Assembly (NCBI GenBank): GCA_965232105.1
Contig: OZ246956.1
Location: 2,480,001 to 2,544,000 of the forward strand
Reading direction: 5' to 3'
DNA length: 64,000 nt
Source: Multivorans sp965232105
GTDB lineage: Bacteria > Acidobacteriota > Thermoanaerobaculia > Multivoradales > Multivoraceae
In this document: positions 17,388-28,115 of the stretch, piece after piece
How the letters are laid out: every line of letters starts with the position of its first letter
Position numbering within the stretch: position 1 is the stretch's first letter
Notes under the pieces: generated by a model
What the model was told of the DNA's origin: nothing
Databases searched by the model: none
The model's input: only the letters and a program-made list of their open reading frames with translations
Program-made: the position numbers and the translations under genes

Positions 17388-18119
17388 CTAGGGTTCGTGG
17401 CCGTTCTTCCCAGTCCTTTCTCTGGACGTGTTGGCAGTCGGTCCAGCTTTCGTCAGCGCCGTCGCGACCAGGCCGGCCGGCACTGCTACGACGCCCATTC
17501 CGCAGAGCAGTACAAGGGCGGTGAAGAGTCGGCCGCCGCCGGTAATCGGGTAGGTATCTCCGTAGCCGACGGTCGTGAGGGTCGCCACGGCCCACCACAG
17601 GCTCTCCGGGATCGATCCGAAGGCTTCGGGCTGCGCTTCGTGTTCGAAGTAGTAGATGCCAGTCGCTGCTAGGTACAGGACCAGAACGGTGCTCAGCAAG
17701 AAGATCAGCCCTTCGTCCCTCACGGACCACAGCGCCTTCACGAAACGGCTGAGAGCATGCGCCCGCGTGATCTTCAGAACCCGGAGGAGCCTGATCAACC
17801 TGACGGCTCGCAAAGCTCGCAGATCAAGGCCGAGCAGAGTCGGCAGGATTGCCACGAGATCGATGACCCCATAGAAGCTCGCCACGTACTTCCAGCGGTG
17901 CTCCGCGGTCGCTATGCGCAGGAGATACTCAGTCACGAAAAGCGTGGTCACCGTCGCGCTCACAAGGGCGAGGATGTGCCGCGCGGCTTCATCGAGACGG
18001 GGCAGCGTAACCGTCGCGTCCACGACCAGTCCGGTGACGATGACCGTGAGCACAGCCGCGTCGAACAGCCCGCCTGCGCGAGTATCGGAGTCCCAAACAA
18101 CCCTCCGGATCGCCGTCAT
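17388..18119 (-). CDS. Voltage-gated-type potassium channel
   Basis: A 243-residue six-helix ion channel. Hydrophobic S1-S3 are followed by an S4-like stretch with regularly spaced Arg (RALRAVRLIRLLRVLKITRA). A pore region with the K+ selectivity filter TTVGYGD lies near residue 185, then a final S6 helix. It would conduct K+ across the inner membrane. The ATG at 18119 was chosen because it precedes a plausible cytosolic N-terminus of about 15 residues; the frame is open further upstream but codes for a low-complexity Arg/Pro tract. It is convergent with pdxH. Confidence 0.9.
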   Translation of the reverse strand: MTAIRRVVWDSDTRAGGLFDAAVLTVIVTGLVVDATVTLPRLDEAARHILALVSATVTTLFVTEYLLRIATAEHRWKYVASFYGVIDLVAILPTLLGLDLRALRAVRLIRLLRVLKITRAHALSRFVKALWSVRDEGLIFLLSTVLVLYLAATGIYYFEHEAQPEAFGSIPESLWWAVATLTTVGYGDTYPITGGGRLFTALVLLCGMGVVAVPAGLVATALTKAGPTANTSRERTGKNGHEP

Positions 18120-18148
18120 CGATCCGCGTGACGAAGAGGGCACAGCAG

Positions 18149-18343
18149 TCAGTGCCAGAGGAAGTTGGCAACGCGCGCTTCGAGCCGCCGTGGGGGCCAA
18201 CAGGTCAACGGCGGCGGGGTCCAGTAGTCCAGGTCTGCGGCCGCTGTCGGCAGGCAGGGTCCGGGCCGCGTCGGCCCAGGCGGCGGGCAGCCGAGCCGCG
18301 GCCTGGCGGAAGCTCGGTGGTCGTCGCGCTCGTAGCGGCTCAT
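18149..18343 (-). CDS. Small unknown protein (64 residues)
   Basis: A short frame beginning MSRYERDDHRAS and ending RVANFLWH, rich in Pro and Arg. No domain is recognised. Its ATG overlaps the stop of the upstream secreted coiled-coil gene as ATGA, the third member of a run of small genes with four-base overlaps (18911 to 18149). This arrangement is the main reason to accept it as coding. It ends 29 bases before the K+ channel start. Confidence 0.45.
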   Translation of the reverse strand: MSRYERDDHRASARPRLGCPPPGPTRPGPCLPTAAADLDYWTPPPLTCWPPRRLEARVANFLWH

Positions 18344-18687
18344 TGCGTCGCCTCCAAGAGACTCTGTGACGCAGCCTTCGCCGCGTCGCAGTCGCTCGAC
18401 CAGCCACGCAACAGCTCCTGCCACTCCGGGTACTCGCGCAGGTGCAGGTGCTGGCTCTCGACGATCGTCGCTAGATTGCGCGTCCTGCACGACGCCAACC
18501 CCACGTCGGTGGCTCTCAGCTTCAGCAAGTCTTCTACCAGGGCAGCGTGTTCACCGAGCACCTCGACGCGGCGCTCGAGCTCCGCGACACGCTCCGCGAT
18601 GGAGGCTTGCCGCGGCGCTCCGCCGAGTGCGGTTGCGGCCACGGCAAGTCCGGCGGCGAGGGCGACGGCTAGCAGGGCGCGGCTCAT
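18340..18687 (-). CDS. Small exported or membrane-anchored coiled-coil protein
   Basis: A 115-residue protein. The N-terminal MSRALLAVALAAGLAVAA is a signal peptide or single membrane anchor. A short linker leads to a heptad-like helix (SIAERVAELERRVEVLGEH). The C-terminal half has two cysteines (ASCRTRN and SSDCDAA) that could pair outside the membrane. No family is recognised. The ATG overlaps the preceding 75-residue gene as ATGA and its own stop overlaps the next ATG in the same way. A spanin-like or envelope role is possible but only by general architecture. Confidence 0.6.
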   Translation of the reverse strand: MSRALLAVALAAGLAVAATALGGAPRQASIAERVAELERRVEVLGEHAALVEDLLKLRATDVGLASCRTRNLATIVESQHLHLREYPEWQELLRGWSSDCDAAKAASQSLLEATQ

Positions 18688-18911
18688 GCCAGCGCGCTCG
18701 GCAGGCTCCGGCGCAGGCCTGGGCCGCGGGCCAGCCGTTGGCGAGCCTCGACGACCGCGGCTTCCCTCAGCCAGCGCGGGCCGGCATCCAGGGCCAAGAC
18801 GGTTGCGATGCCGCATGGCCCTTCCGGCAGGTTTGTGCCTGCGGGGTCGTCAGTAACGATCCCGACCGGCAACCGTACCGCCATCGTTTCAAAGTAGTAG
18901 CTTCCGTACAT
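18684..18911 (-). CDS. Small unknown protein (75 residues), first of a three-gene unit
   Basis: It begins MYGSYYFETMAVRLPVGIV and has no recognised domain; the C-terminal third is Arg/Leu rich. The start is well supported by an ACAGGAGGAC ribosome site seven bases before the ATG, the best in this area. The stop overlaps the ATG of the next gene (ATGA). This strong initiation signal would serve the whole trio of small genes by coupling. Phage origin is conceivable given gene size and packing, but no phage hallmark gene is present nearby. Confidence 0.55.
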   Translation of the reverse strand: MYGSYYFETMAVRLPVGIVTDDPAGTNLPEGPCGIATVLALDAGPRWLREAAVVEARQRLARGPGLRRSLPSALA

Positions 18912-19135
18912 CCGTGTCCTCCTGTCTGGTTCAGCGCGGAATCCAATCGCCGCAGCCGTGCGACAGTCTCAGTTTCCCACAACGTCCGGGGAGGAACGCT
19001 AGACCGGCAGTTATGCGCGAACGCGACGGGTACAAGCGCCGTCAGTAGAGACGTGAACGTGGCGAAGCTCCCGGCAGCGGTAGGAGCCCCGCGTGAACGC
19101 CTGGAACGCGGACGCTCGCCCACCGCCCCTCTAAC

Positions 19136-19345
19136 TCAGGTGCGCCGGTTTGTCCACGCGGCCTCAACCTCCGGCGGCATCCTCCATCGGAGCAACGCGA
19201 TCCAGAGCACCGCGAGCGGACCGAGCGCAATGCCGGCTAGGAACCAGCAGCCCATCCGCCGGTTCTTCCGGCGGGCGATCCAGGCGCAGACCGCGCCGGA
19301 CGCGAACCAGATCAGGACTAGCCACGGCTGTTCCTCAAGCATCAT
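19136..19345 (-). CDS. Small two-helix membrane protein
   Basis: A 69-residue protein with two hydrophobic segments, WLVLIWFASGAVCAWIA and WFLAGIALGPLAVLWIAL, separated by the positive loop RRKNRRMG, and ending in a polar tail PPEVEAAWTNRRT. The topology is a hairpin with the loop probably in the cytosol. This looks like a small uncharacterised membrane protein; the layout could also suit a holin, but evidence is lacking. It stands alone, with about 220 bases of sequence without a convincing gene on the downstream side. Confidence 0.55.
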   Translation of the reverse strand: MMLEEQPWLVLIWFASGAVCAWIARRKNRRMGCWFLAGIALGPLAVLWIALLRWRMPPEVEAAWTNRRT

Positions 19346-19511
19346 CCGACCACCGTAGCAGTCCAGGCGACCTCCGCGTCCTGCGCCGGCCCCGCGGCTC
19401 GGTTTCCCTCCGCCACGGCCAGCCCGGAGACGCCCTCATCGCCGAGTAGGTCGTAGTGCAGCGCACTCTGACTTGCGTCCGCTGACCTTCCGCCCGACGA
19501 AGCACGATGTC

Positions 19512-19763
19512 TCAGCGCATCTGCCGGAAGTACTGGGCCGCGCAGGCGGGATCGATCTTGAGGACGTCGATCAGGCGCTCAGCGTACCGGAAGCGCACGT
19601 CCGCGTCCTGCTTGCGTCCAGGTCCCTTGGGCAGGCCGCGAAACGTCTGGCCGTTCCAAGTGACCCACCAGTGGTGCGCCTTCAGGGTCCTCGTGTGGTC
19701 GGGAGCGCAATGATCAAGCATACGCCAGATCGCGCTGAGGCGGACGAATCCCCTCGTGCCCAT
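19512..19763 (-). CDS. Small protein, possible HicA-like toxin
   Basis: An 83-residue protein with the run AHHWWVTWNGQTFRGLPKG and a C-terminal helix (RFRYAERLIDVLKID). The arrangement of a first helix (IWRMLDHCAP), a His-containing strand, a Lys-Gly turn and a closing helix is reminiscent of HicA mRNA interferases and related small proteins, though the standard GSH/HP motifs are not exact. It follows, by 24 bases, a gene for a HicB-like protein, which supports a toxin-antitoxin pair in antitoxin-first order. The assignment is an inference from architecture and context. Confidence 0.45.
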   Translation of the reverse strand: MGTRGFVRLSAIWRMLDHCAPDHTRTLKAHHWWVTWNGQTFRGLPKGPGRKQDADVRFRYAERLIDVLKIDPACAAQYFRQMR

Positions 19764-19787
19764 GGCAGATCAGCGACCTCGCGCGTT

Positions 19788-20267
19788 TCAGGCGGCGAGA
19801 GCGCTGGGCGCGAGGTGCTGAGCTGGCGCGTTCGTTTCCGGTGACGGCGTCTTGACCTGTTGGATCTCGATACCGAGTACGGGGTTCGACGTCTCCACCC
19901 GAAGGCCGAGGTCGTTGGGCAGCTCTCCTTCACGGGCACGGACACGGGCCGCTTCCCAGTGTGCCTCGATTCGAGCGCCCGTCGTGTCGAAGAAGTCCTC
20001 GGCATGCGAACGGAACTCATCGAAGCTCGCCCCATCTGACGCACAGTCGATGAGGATGCAGCGCAGCGACTCGACGAACTCCTGGTATGCCTCGTTCAGC
20101 GTTCGTCCGAATCCGAGAAGGCTCCCTGGATTCACGCCGCTGAGCTCGAACTCACCGTCCTCTTCGTCCCAGGTCGCCAGCGCTCGGCCGTGAACCCGCA
20201 CGGAAGCGATGTAGCCCTCGCCGAAGACGGGACCGCCACTCTCGAAGAACAGTGCGTACTCGGTCAT
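19788..20267 (-). CDS. Possible HicB-like antitoxin, unusually long
   Basis: A 159-residue acidic protein. Residues 1-60 (MTEYALFFESGGPVFGEGYI, then a DEEDGEFELSG stretch and TLNEAYQEFVESL) recall the partial RNase H-like fold of HicB antitoxins, in which a G-x-T-x-x-E-A motif is typical. The remainder is helical and does not show a clear DNA-binding domain. The start ATG is preceded by AGGAG. The downstream gene encodes a HicA-sized protein. Other readings, such as an unrelated cytosolic protein, cannot be excluded. Confidence 0.45.
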   Translation of the reverse strand: MTEYALFFESGGPVFGEGYIASVRVHGRALATWDEEDGEFELSGVNPGSLLGFGRTLNEAYQEFVESLRCILIDCASDGASFDEFRSHAEDFFDTTGARIEAHWEAARVRAREGELPNDLGLRVETSNPVLGIEIQQVKTPSPETNAPAQHLAPSALAA

Positions 20268-20449
20268 GTCATCTCCTGGGGCGAAGCGGCTGCGGTCTGG
20301 CGATTCGAGCGCCGTCCGCGAGCGGCGAATCCCGTATCTTGCAGCACGACTCATCGCCGGTCAAGGTCCTGGAAGCGCGATTCTACGGCAGGCAATTGCG
20401 CCGGAGCCTTGACCTTGGCTGCTCGTCGGGACCCGGGATCGTTGGCTGC

Positions 20450-21913
20450 CTACGCCTCGGCCAGCTTGACCCACTCGAAGTCGCCGGGCTTGTGGTTGAT
20501 CCGGATCCTCGGTTCGGCGATCCAGGAGGCGTACTGGCTGGGCCGGAACTCCGGTTTCATCAGCGATTCGATGAAGGCGCGGTCCGAGTCGTCGGGCAGC
20601 CACTCGTGGCGATGTCCGGTCCACTCGTCTTTGCCGACGATCTTTCCCGCTGGCGTCGCGTGGAAGTCCCGGTAGACGCCGATCTGGCGGTGGAAGGCGA
20701 CATGGGGCAGCTTGATCTCGTAGTCGATTTCGGACTGGCTGATCGCTTTGTTCCACCGGCCAACGCCGAGATTGCAGTCGTTCGTGAAGTCGTCGCGCAA
20801 GCGCGCGTTCAGCGCGTTCAGCGCCGGGTGCTCGACGACGGCCCAGCCGCCGTTCGACCGTTCGGGGATGCCGTAGGTCGCTTCGTGCAGCCGGTGATCG
20901 TCCTCGAGCCGGTTCTCTCGGAAACGCCCCTTGAGCCCGGCGTTGAAGAAGTTGGCCGAGTTCGTCGATAGTTCGGAGCCGAAGAGGTCGAGGGTCAGGG
21001 AATAGTGCAGGTTCACCTTCTTCTGGATCGTCGGCAGGTCGATGACGCCGAGCGCCCGCACCGCTTCGACGTCGGCCGGATCGTCGATACCAGCCTCCCG
21101 CATCGCCTCGCAGGTGCGCTGGACGATCCGGGTGACGCCGGTCTCGCCGACGAACATGTGGAACGCCTCTTCCGTCAGCATGAAACGGCAGGTGCGCGAC
21201 AGCGGGTCGAAGCCGGACTGGGCCAGGGATTCGAGCTGCATCCTGCCGTCGCGGTCGGTGAAGAACGTGAACAGGAAGAAGGAGAGCCAGTCCGGAGTCT
21301 CCTCGTTGAAGGCGCCGAGCATGCGCGGGGCGTCCTCGGAGCCGGAGCGCCGGCGCAGCAGCTCGCCGGCCTCCTCGCGGCCGTCGCGGCCGAAGTACTT
21401 CTGGAGCAGGTAGACCATGGCCCAGAGATGGCGCCCCTCCTCGACGTTGACCTGGAAGAGGTTCCGCATGTCGTAGAGCGAGGGCGCCGTCTTGCCCAGG
21501 AAGCGCTGCTGCTCTACGGATGCCGGTTCGGTGTCGCCCTGGATGACGATCAGCCGGCGCAGCATGGCCCGGTACTCGCCGGGGACCTCCTGCCAGGCGG
21601 GTTCGCCGCGGTGGCGGCCGAAGGGGATCTTCCGGTCCGGGTCTTCGGGTGCGAGCAGGATGCCCCAGCGGTAGTCGGGCATCTTCACGTAGTCGAAGAC
21701 CGCCCACTTGTCCGCGCCCTTCGACTCGACGCGGACCGCTGTGCGGAGATAGACGTCGGAGGTCTGGAAGCCGTCCGGCCCCATGTCCATCCACCAGTCG
21801 ATGTAGCCGGGGTGCCAGCGCTCCAGGCCGCGGCGGACGCGGGCGTCCGACGCCAGCGCGACGTTGTTCGGAATCAGGACATCGTAGTCGACGGTGCTGT
21901 CGAGGGTGGCCAT
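20450..21913 (-). CDS. boxB: Benzoyl-CoA 2,3-epoxidase, oxygenase subunit
   Basis: A 487-residue di-iron oxygenase of the aerobic benzoyl-CoA (box) pathway. It converts benzoyl-CoA to 2,3-epoxybenzoyl-CoA with O2 and electrons from the reductase BoxA. Family features are the N-terminal YDVLIPNNVALASD, the iron-ligand region NVEEGRHLWAMVYLLQKYFG (Glu and His), a second ligand helix LTEEAFHMFVGETGV, and the C-terminal LMKPEFRPSQYASWIA. Length matches the family. It lies 40 bases downstream of boxC on the same strand. No boxA, benzoate-CoA ligase or semialdehyde dehydrogenase gene is in the window. Confidence 0.95.
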   Translation of the reverse strand: MATLDSTVDYDVLIPNNVALASDARVRRGLERWHPGYIDWWMDMGPDGFQTSDVYLRTAVRVESKGADKWAVFDYVKMPDYRWGILLAPEDPDRKIPFGRHRGEPAWQEVPGEYRAMLRRLIVIQGDTEPASVEQQRFLGKTAPSLYDMRNLFQVNVEEGRHLWAMVYLLQKYFGRDGREEAGELLRRRSGSEDAPRMLGAFNEETPDWLSFFLFTFFTDRDGRMQLESLAQSGFDPLSRTCRFMLTEEAFHMFVGETGVTRIVQRTCEAMREAGIDDPADVEAVRALGVIDLPTIQKKVNLHYSLTLDLFGSELSTNSANFFNAGLKGRFRENRLEDDHRLHEATYGIPERSNGGWAVVEHPALNALNARLRDDFTNDCNLGVGRWNKAISQSEIDYEIKLPHVAFHRQIGVYRDFHATPAGKIVGKDEWTGHRHEWLPDDSDRAFIESLMKPEFRPSQYASWIAEPRIRINHKPGDFEWVKLAEA

Positions 21914-21953
21914 CCGTTCAGCGTACCCGTTGAGGTAGCACTCCGAGGTGCCC

Positions 21954-23669
<1,716 letters not shown>

Positions 23670-23735
23670 GTAGCTTGAATGTGATCGGTGAGGTGCGCGA
23701 GTATAGTCCGCTTCGTGTCTCGTCCGGTCCCTGAT

Positions 23736-24854
23736 GTGTCCGGCGGCAAGGTGCCGCACGTTGAGTTCGTCGGCGTAGACAAGAGCTACGACGGTCGCAA
23801 CCTCGTTGTGCGGGGCCTGGACCTGGAGGTTGAAAGAGGCGAGTTCCTGACTCTGCTCGGGCCGTCCGGCTCCGGCAAGACGACCTGCCTGATGATGCTC
23901 GCCGGATTCGAGGCGACGACGGCGGGCACGATCCGGATCGGCGGCCGGCCGATTCACGACCTGCCGCCCCACAAGCGGGGCATCGGCATGGTGTTCCAGA
24001 ACTACGCCCTGTTTCCGCACATGACGGTGGGCGGCAATCTGGCCTTTCCACTCGAGGTCCGCGGTGTCGAAGCGGCTCTTCGGCGAGAGCGGGTGGAGCG
24101 TGCGCTCAGCCTGGTGCAGCTCGAGGGCCTTGAGGACCGGAGGCCGTCGCAACTGTCGGGCGGCCAGCAGCAACGGGTGGCGATCGCCCGGGCTCTCGTC
24201 TTCGAACCGGAACTCGTCCTGATGGACGAACCGCTGGGCGCTCTCGATCGCCGCCTGCGCGAGGAGATGCAGTACGAGATCCGGCGGATTCACGAGGCGT
24301 TGGGCGTGACCGTCGTCTACGTGACCCACGACCAGCAGGAGGCGATGACGCTCTCCGACCGGGTGGCGGTGTTCCACAACGGGATGATCGAGCAGGCGGC
24401 GTCGCCGGAGGTCCTGTACGAAGAACCGGAGAAGGCCTTCGTCGCCCGGTTCATCGGCGAGAACAACCGCCTGGACGGGGTCGTCGTGAGTGAGGGCGAC
24501 GGGGTATGTGACGTCGACGTCGATGGCTTCAGGATTCGGGCGATGAGTCTTGGATTGTGCCCCCCGGGCGCGCGGGCGACGGTCGTCATTCGGCCGGAAC
24601 GCGTCGCCGTCTCGGCGCTCCCCGGTCGCTATCGCAACGAGGTCGAGACGAAGATCGACGACATGATCTTCCTCGGTGACCACCTGCGCGTGCACATGAC
24701 GGTGGGCGGTCGCTCCGACTTCATCGCCAAGATCCCGAACGTCGTCGGCCACGGCGCCGTGCTGCCCGGCGATACCGTGACGGTGGGGTGGGCGGCTCTG
24801 GACTGCCGGGCGCTGGTGCCCGAGGAGCTTCGCGAGGGCGAGGAGGAGTGGTGA
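23736..24854 (+). CDS. Polyamine-type ABC transporter ATPase (PotA family)
   Basis: About 372 residues. It has Walker A GPSGSGKTT, the Q-loop VFQNYALFPHMTV, ABC signature LSGGQQQRVAIARAL, Walker B LVLMDEPLGALD and the switch His in THDQQEA, followed by a C-terminal TOBE-like domain with VIRPERV. It powers import through the two permeases encoded downstream. Of several in-frame GTG codons (23688, 23715, 23736) the last is preferred: it leaves 66 bases to the divergent boxC start and lies behind a TATAGT -10-like hexamer at 23702-23707. None has a good ribosome site. The stop overlaps the next GTG as GTGA. Confidence 0.92.
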   Translation: MSGGKVPHVEFVGVDKSYDGRNLVVRGLDLEVERGEFLTLLGPSGSGKTTCLMMLAGFEATTAGTIRIGGRPIHDLPPHKRGIGMVFQNYALFPHMTVGGNLAFPLEVRGVEAALRRERVERALSLVQLEGLEDRRPSQLSGGQQQRVAIARALVFEPELVLMDEPLGALDRRLREEMQYEIRRIHEALGVTVVYVTHDQQEAMTLSDRVAVFHNGMIEQAASPEVLYEEPEKAFVARFIGENNRLDGVVVSEGDGVCDVDVDGFRIRAMSLGLCPPGARATVVIRPERVAVSALPGRYRNEVETKIDDMIFLGDHLRVHMTVGGRSDFIAKIPNVVGHGAVLPGDTVTVGWAALDCRALVPEELREGEEEW

Positions 24855-25999
24855 GAGCGGCCGCCGGCCGCATCCTCGCGTCCGGTCTCGTCGTTGCTCT
24901 GGCGGCCGCCGCGATGGCTGGCTGCGGGCCCTCGGGAGGCGCGCCGGACATTCAGGCGCCGGTTGCTGAGGCGGACTCGGGCGATCGATCGATCACGGTC
25001 GTTTCGTGGGGCGGGTCCTACGCCCGCGCCTGTGTCCTCGGGTACCACGAGTCGTTCACCGCGGAGACGGGCATCAAGGTGAACATGGAGGACTACAACG
25101 GCGGCCTGGCGCAGATTCGCGCCCAGGTCGAGGCCGGTTCCGTGCACTGGGACGTGGTCGATCTGGGAGTCTCCGAGTCCGTGACCGGCTGCGACGAGGG
25201 TGTCCTCGAGCTGATTGATCCGGCCGTCCTGCCGCCCGGACCGAACGGGGAACCGGCCGCGGAGGACTTCCTGCCCGAGACGAACACCGAGTGCGGCGTG
25301 GGCACGCTGCTGTACTCGACGATTTACGCGTACAACCCGGAAACCCTGACGGGTCCGCCGCCGACGTCGATCGCCGACTTCTTCGACCTCGATCGTTTCC
25401 CGGGGCGCCGGGGCATGAGGCGGGTACCCGACGTGAACCTGGAGTTCGCGTTGCTGGCGGACGGGGTGCCGAACGAGCGCGTGTACGACCTGCTGTCGAC
25501 TCCGGAGGGCCTCGACCGGGCGTTCCGCAAGCTGGACACGATCAAGGATCAGGTCGTCTGGTGGGAAGCCGGTGCGCAGCCGCCGCAACTGCTCGCCGAC
25601 GGTGAAGTCGTCATGAGCACGGCCTACAACGGCAGGATCTTCAACGCCCAGGTCCTGGAGGGGCAGCCCTTCGAGATCGTCTGGGACGGCCAGGTGTTGG
25701 ACCGCGGCCAGCTTGTGGTCGTTGCCGACACGCCGAGACGCGAGGACGCGCTCCGGTTCATGAGCTATGCCGCACGGTCCGAGTCGATGGCGGGCGTTGC
25801 CGGCTACATCGCCTACAGCCCCGCGCGCCGCTCGGGGCAGGCGCTGATCGATCGGCAGGTGGAGACCGGCGAGGAGATGTGGCCGCACATGCCGACGAAT
25901 CCCGAGAACATGAAGAACTTCCTGATGGCCGACTGGGAGTGGTGGTCGGACCACAAGGACGAGATGCAGGAGCGGTTCGCCGCCTGGCTGGCCCGGTGA
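24851..25999 (+). CDS. ABC transporter substrate-binding lipoprotein (PotD-like)
   Basis: A 382-residue extracytoplasmic binding protein. The N-terminal signal ends in an AAAAMAGC lipobox, so the mature protein is tethered by a lipidated cysteine. ITVVSWGGSYARA, DVVDLG and a closing WEWWSDHKDEM segment are typical of the PotD/PotF-related group that binds polyamines or similar amines; the ligand itself is not predictable. The GTG at 24851 has AGGAGGAG just upstream and overlaps the ATPase stop. Its TGA overlaps a GTG that could begin the permease gene. Confidence 0.9.
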   Translation: MRAAAGRILASGLVVALAAAAMAGCGPSGGAPDIQAPVAEADSGDRSITVVSWGGSYARACVLGYHESFTAETGIKVNMEDYNGGLAQIRAQVEAGSVHWDVVDLGVSESVTGCDEGVLELIDPAVLPPGPNGEPAAEDFLPETNTECGVGTLLYSTIYAYNPETLTGPPPTSIADFFDLDRFPGRRGMRRVPDVNLEFALLADGVPNERVYDLLSTPEGLDRAFRKLDTIKDQVVWWEAGAQPPQLLADGEVVMSTAYNGRIFNAQVLEGQPFEIVWDGQVLDRGQLVVVADTPRREDALRFMSYAARSESMAGVAGYIAYSPARRSGQALIDRQVETGEEMWPHMPTNPENMKNFLMADWEWWSDHKDEMQERFAAWLAR

Positions 26000-26016
26000 G
26001 AAGCGAAAGTGACGCC

Positions 26017-27294
26017 GTGACGCCTGAAGACACGTCCACCAGGCAGCAGCCGGTTGCCCGGCCACTATGGCGGCGGGCTCTGGGCCCGCGGTTGCGTGCC
26101 GCCGGCCTGGCCTTGCCGCTGGTCGCGTTCGTGACCGTCACCTTCGCCGGCCCGATGGTCAGCCTGCTGACGAAGAGCTTCCACGAGCCGGAGATCGCCG
26201 ACGCCTTGCCTGAGACGATGGCGGCGCTGCGTCAATGGGACGGCGAAGGCGCGCCGCCCGACGAGGTGTTCGCGGCGACCGCCGGCGAGTTCGTGGCGGC
26301 CAGGAACGAGCGCACGCTCGGCCGCACGGCGAACCGGGTCAACCGGGTCGTCAGCGGCATGCGCAGCGTGATCATGGGCGGATCGCGGCTGATGGCCGAG
26401 GCGGCCGCCGACGCGGAGGCGGCCGGGGTGACGACCGACGGCGCCTTCTGGCGCGAAACGATGATCGGGATCGACGCCCGCTGGGGAACGCCCGAGCCCT
26501 GGCGCGCGCTTCGGGACGCCGGCCAGCGCTTTACGGCTCGCCACTACCTGAAGGCCCTGGACTTCGAGCGCGGTCCCGAGGGCGGCTACGTCCGCCAGGC
26601 GGAGGAGTGGCGGATCTACGTGCCGTTGTTCTGGCGCACCCTGAAGGTGAGCCTGGGCGTTACGCTGCTGTGCTTGGTGATCGGCTATCCGATCGCGCAT
26701 CTGATCGCCAACTCGCCGCCGCGCCGGGCGAACGTGCTGTTGCTGCTCGTCCTGCTGCCGTTCTGGACTTCGCTCCTGGTGCGGACGACTTCGTGGATCG
26801 TCCTGCTCCAGAACCAGGGAATCGTCAACGACTTCCTGGTCGCCATCGGCCTGATCGGCGACGAGAACCGGCTCGCGATGATCTACAACATGACCGGCAC
26901 CTTCATCGCGATGACCCACGTGCTGTTGCCGTTCCTGGTGCTGCCGCTCTACTCCGTCATGCGCTCGATCCCGCCCGCCTACATGAGCGCGGCCGCGTCC
27001 CTGGGCGCGACTCCGCTCCAGGCGCTGCGGCGGGTGTACTGGCCGCAGACGTTGCCCGGCGTCGGCGCCGGCTGCCTGCTCACCTTCATCCTGGCGATCG
27101 GCTACTACATCACGCCGGCCCTGGTCGGTGGCCAGAGCGGTCAGTTGATCTCGAACATGATCGCCTACCACGTGCAGACCTCGCTGAACTGGGGTCTGGC
27201 TGCCGCGCTGGCGGCGCTGCTGCTCGGCGGCGTCACAGCGCTCTACGTCGTCTACGACCGCCTGGTCGGCATCGACCGGATCGGGCTCGGCTGA
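26017..27294 (+). CDS. ABC transporter permease, PotB type (copy 1)
   Basis: About 425 residues: an N-terminal helix (ALPLVAFVTVTFAGPMVSLL), a long periplasmic loop of about 150 residues that makes this longer than usual PotB proteins, then the five-helix MetI-like core. The EAA loop is PPAYMSAAASLGATPLQALRRVYWPQTLPGV. Start: GTG 26017 or GTG 25996 (overlapping the upstream stop); neither is decisive. The 3' end overlaps the next ATG as TGATG. From about 26056 onward the sequence is repeated 8,625 bases downstream. This copy keeps its own ATPase and binding protein and is presumably the working one. Confidence 0.9.
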   Translation: MTPEDTSTRQQPVARPLWRRALGPRLRAAGLALPLVAFVTVTFAGPMVSLLTKSFHEPEIADALPETMAALRQWDGEGAPPDEVFAATAGEFVAARNERTLGRTANRVNRVVSGMRSVIMGGSRLMAEAAADAEAAGVTTDGAFWRETMIGIDARWGTPEPWRALRDAGQRFTARHYLKALDFERGPEGGYVRQAEEWRIYVPLFWRTLKVSLGVTLLCLVIGYPIAHLIANSPPRRANVLLLLVLLPFWTSLLVRTTSWIVLLQNQGIVNDFLVAIGLIGDENRLAMIYNMTGTFIAMTHVLLPFLVLPLYSVMRSIPPAYMSAAASLGATPLQALRRVYWPQTLPGVGAGCLLTFILAIGYYITPALVGGQSGQLISNMIAYHVQTSLNWGLAAALAALLLGGVTALYVVYDRLVGIDRIGLG

Positions 27295-28115
27295 TGGCCG
27301 GCACGGCAATCAGCCCCGGGTACCGGGTCGCCCGCTGGGGCTACCTGGCCTTCTGCGTCGCCGCGTTCATCTTCCTGATCGCGCCGATCCTGGTCCTCGT
27401 CCCGCTCAGCTTCAACGCCGAGCCGTACTTCACCTTCACGGAGGGCATGCTGCGGTTCGACCCGGACGCCTGGTCGCTGCGCTGGTACCGGAGCATCTTC
27501 GATGGCGACGAGTGGACCCGCCCCCTCCTGAACAGCCTGGTCATCGGCGTCTCGGCGACCGTGGTCGCCACCGTGCTGGGCGCCGCGGCCGCCCTGGGAC
27601 TCGCCCATCCGGCGATGCCGGGCCGGCGCATGGTGTCGGCCCTCCTGATTTCACCAATGATCACGCCCGTGATCATCGCCGGCGTCGGCATGTTCTTCTT
27701 CTATTCGAGCCTTGGGCTGGCGCAGACCCATCTCGGGATCATCCTCGCGCACGCGGTCTTCGGCGCGCCCTTCGTCGTGATCACCGTGAGCGCGACGCTG
27801 GCCGGTTTCGACTGGACCGTGATGCGCGCGGCCGCGAACCTCGGCGCGAACCCGCTCGTCGCATTCCGCCGCGTCCAACTGCCGTTGATCCTGCCGGGAG
27901 TCATCTCGGGCTCGCTGTTCGCCTTCGCCGCGTCGTTCGACGAACTCGTGATCGTCCTCTTCATGGGCGGCCTCGAGCAACGCACCTTGCCGCGCCAGAT
28001 GTGGTCCGGCATCCGGGAGGAGATCAGCCCGACCCTGCTGGCTGTCGCCACGTTCCTCATCGTGTTCGCGCTCCTGGCGCTGAGCACGGTGGAGTGGTTG
28101 CGGCGGCGGGGAGAG
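26056..28115 (+). repeat. Segmental duplication, copy 1 (permease pair)
   Basis: About 2,060 bases match 34681-36740 at a constant offset of 8,625, so without net insertion or deletion. The first 250 bases show about a dozen differences, several changing amino acids. From about 26290 to 27125 I read no difference. The last part again has about ten, all silent. The duplicated unit contains both permease genes but not the ATPase or binding protein. Confidence 0.9.

Noticed and set aside
23675..23707. Promoter for the ABC transporter: TTGAAT and TATAGT
   Set aside because: The -10-like hexamer is good but the -35-like hexamer is 21 bases away, too far for a standard promoter; kept only as a hint in the gene entry.
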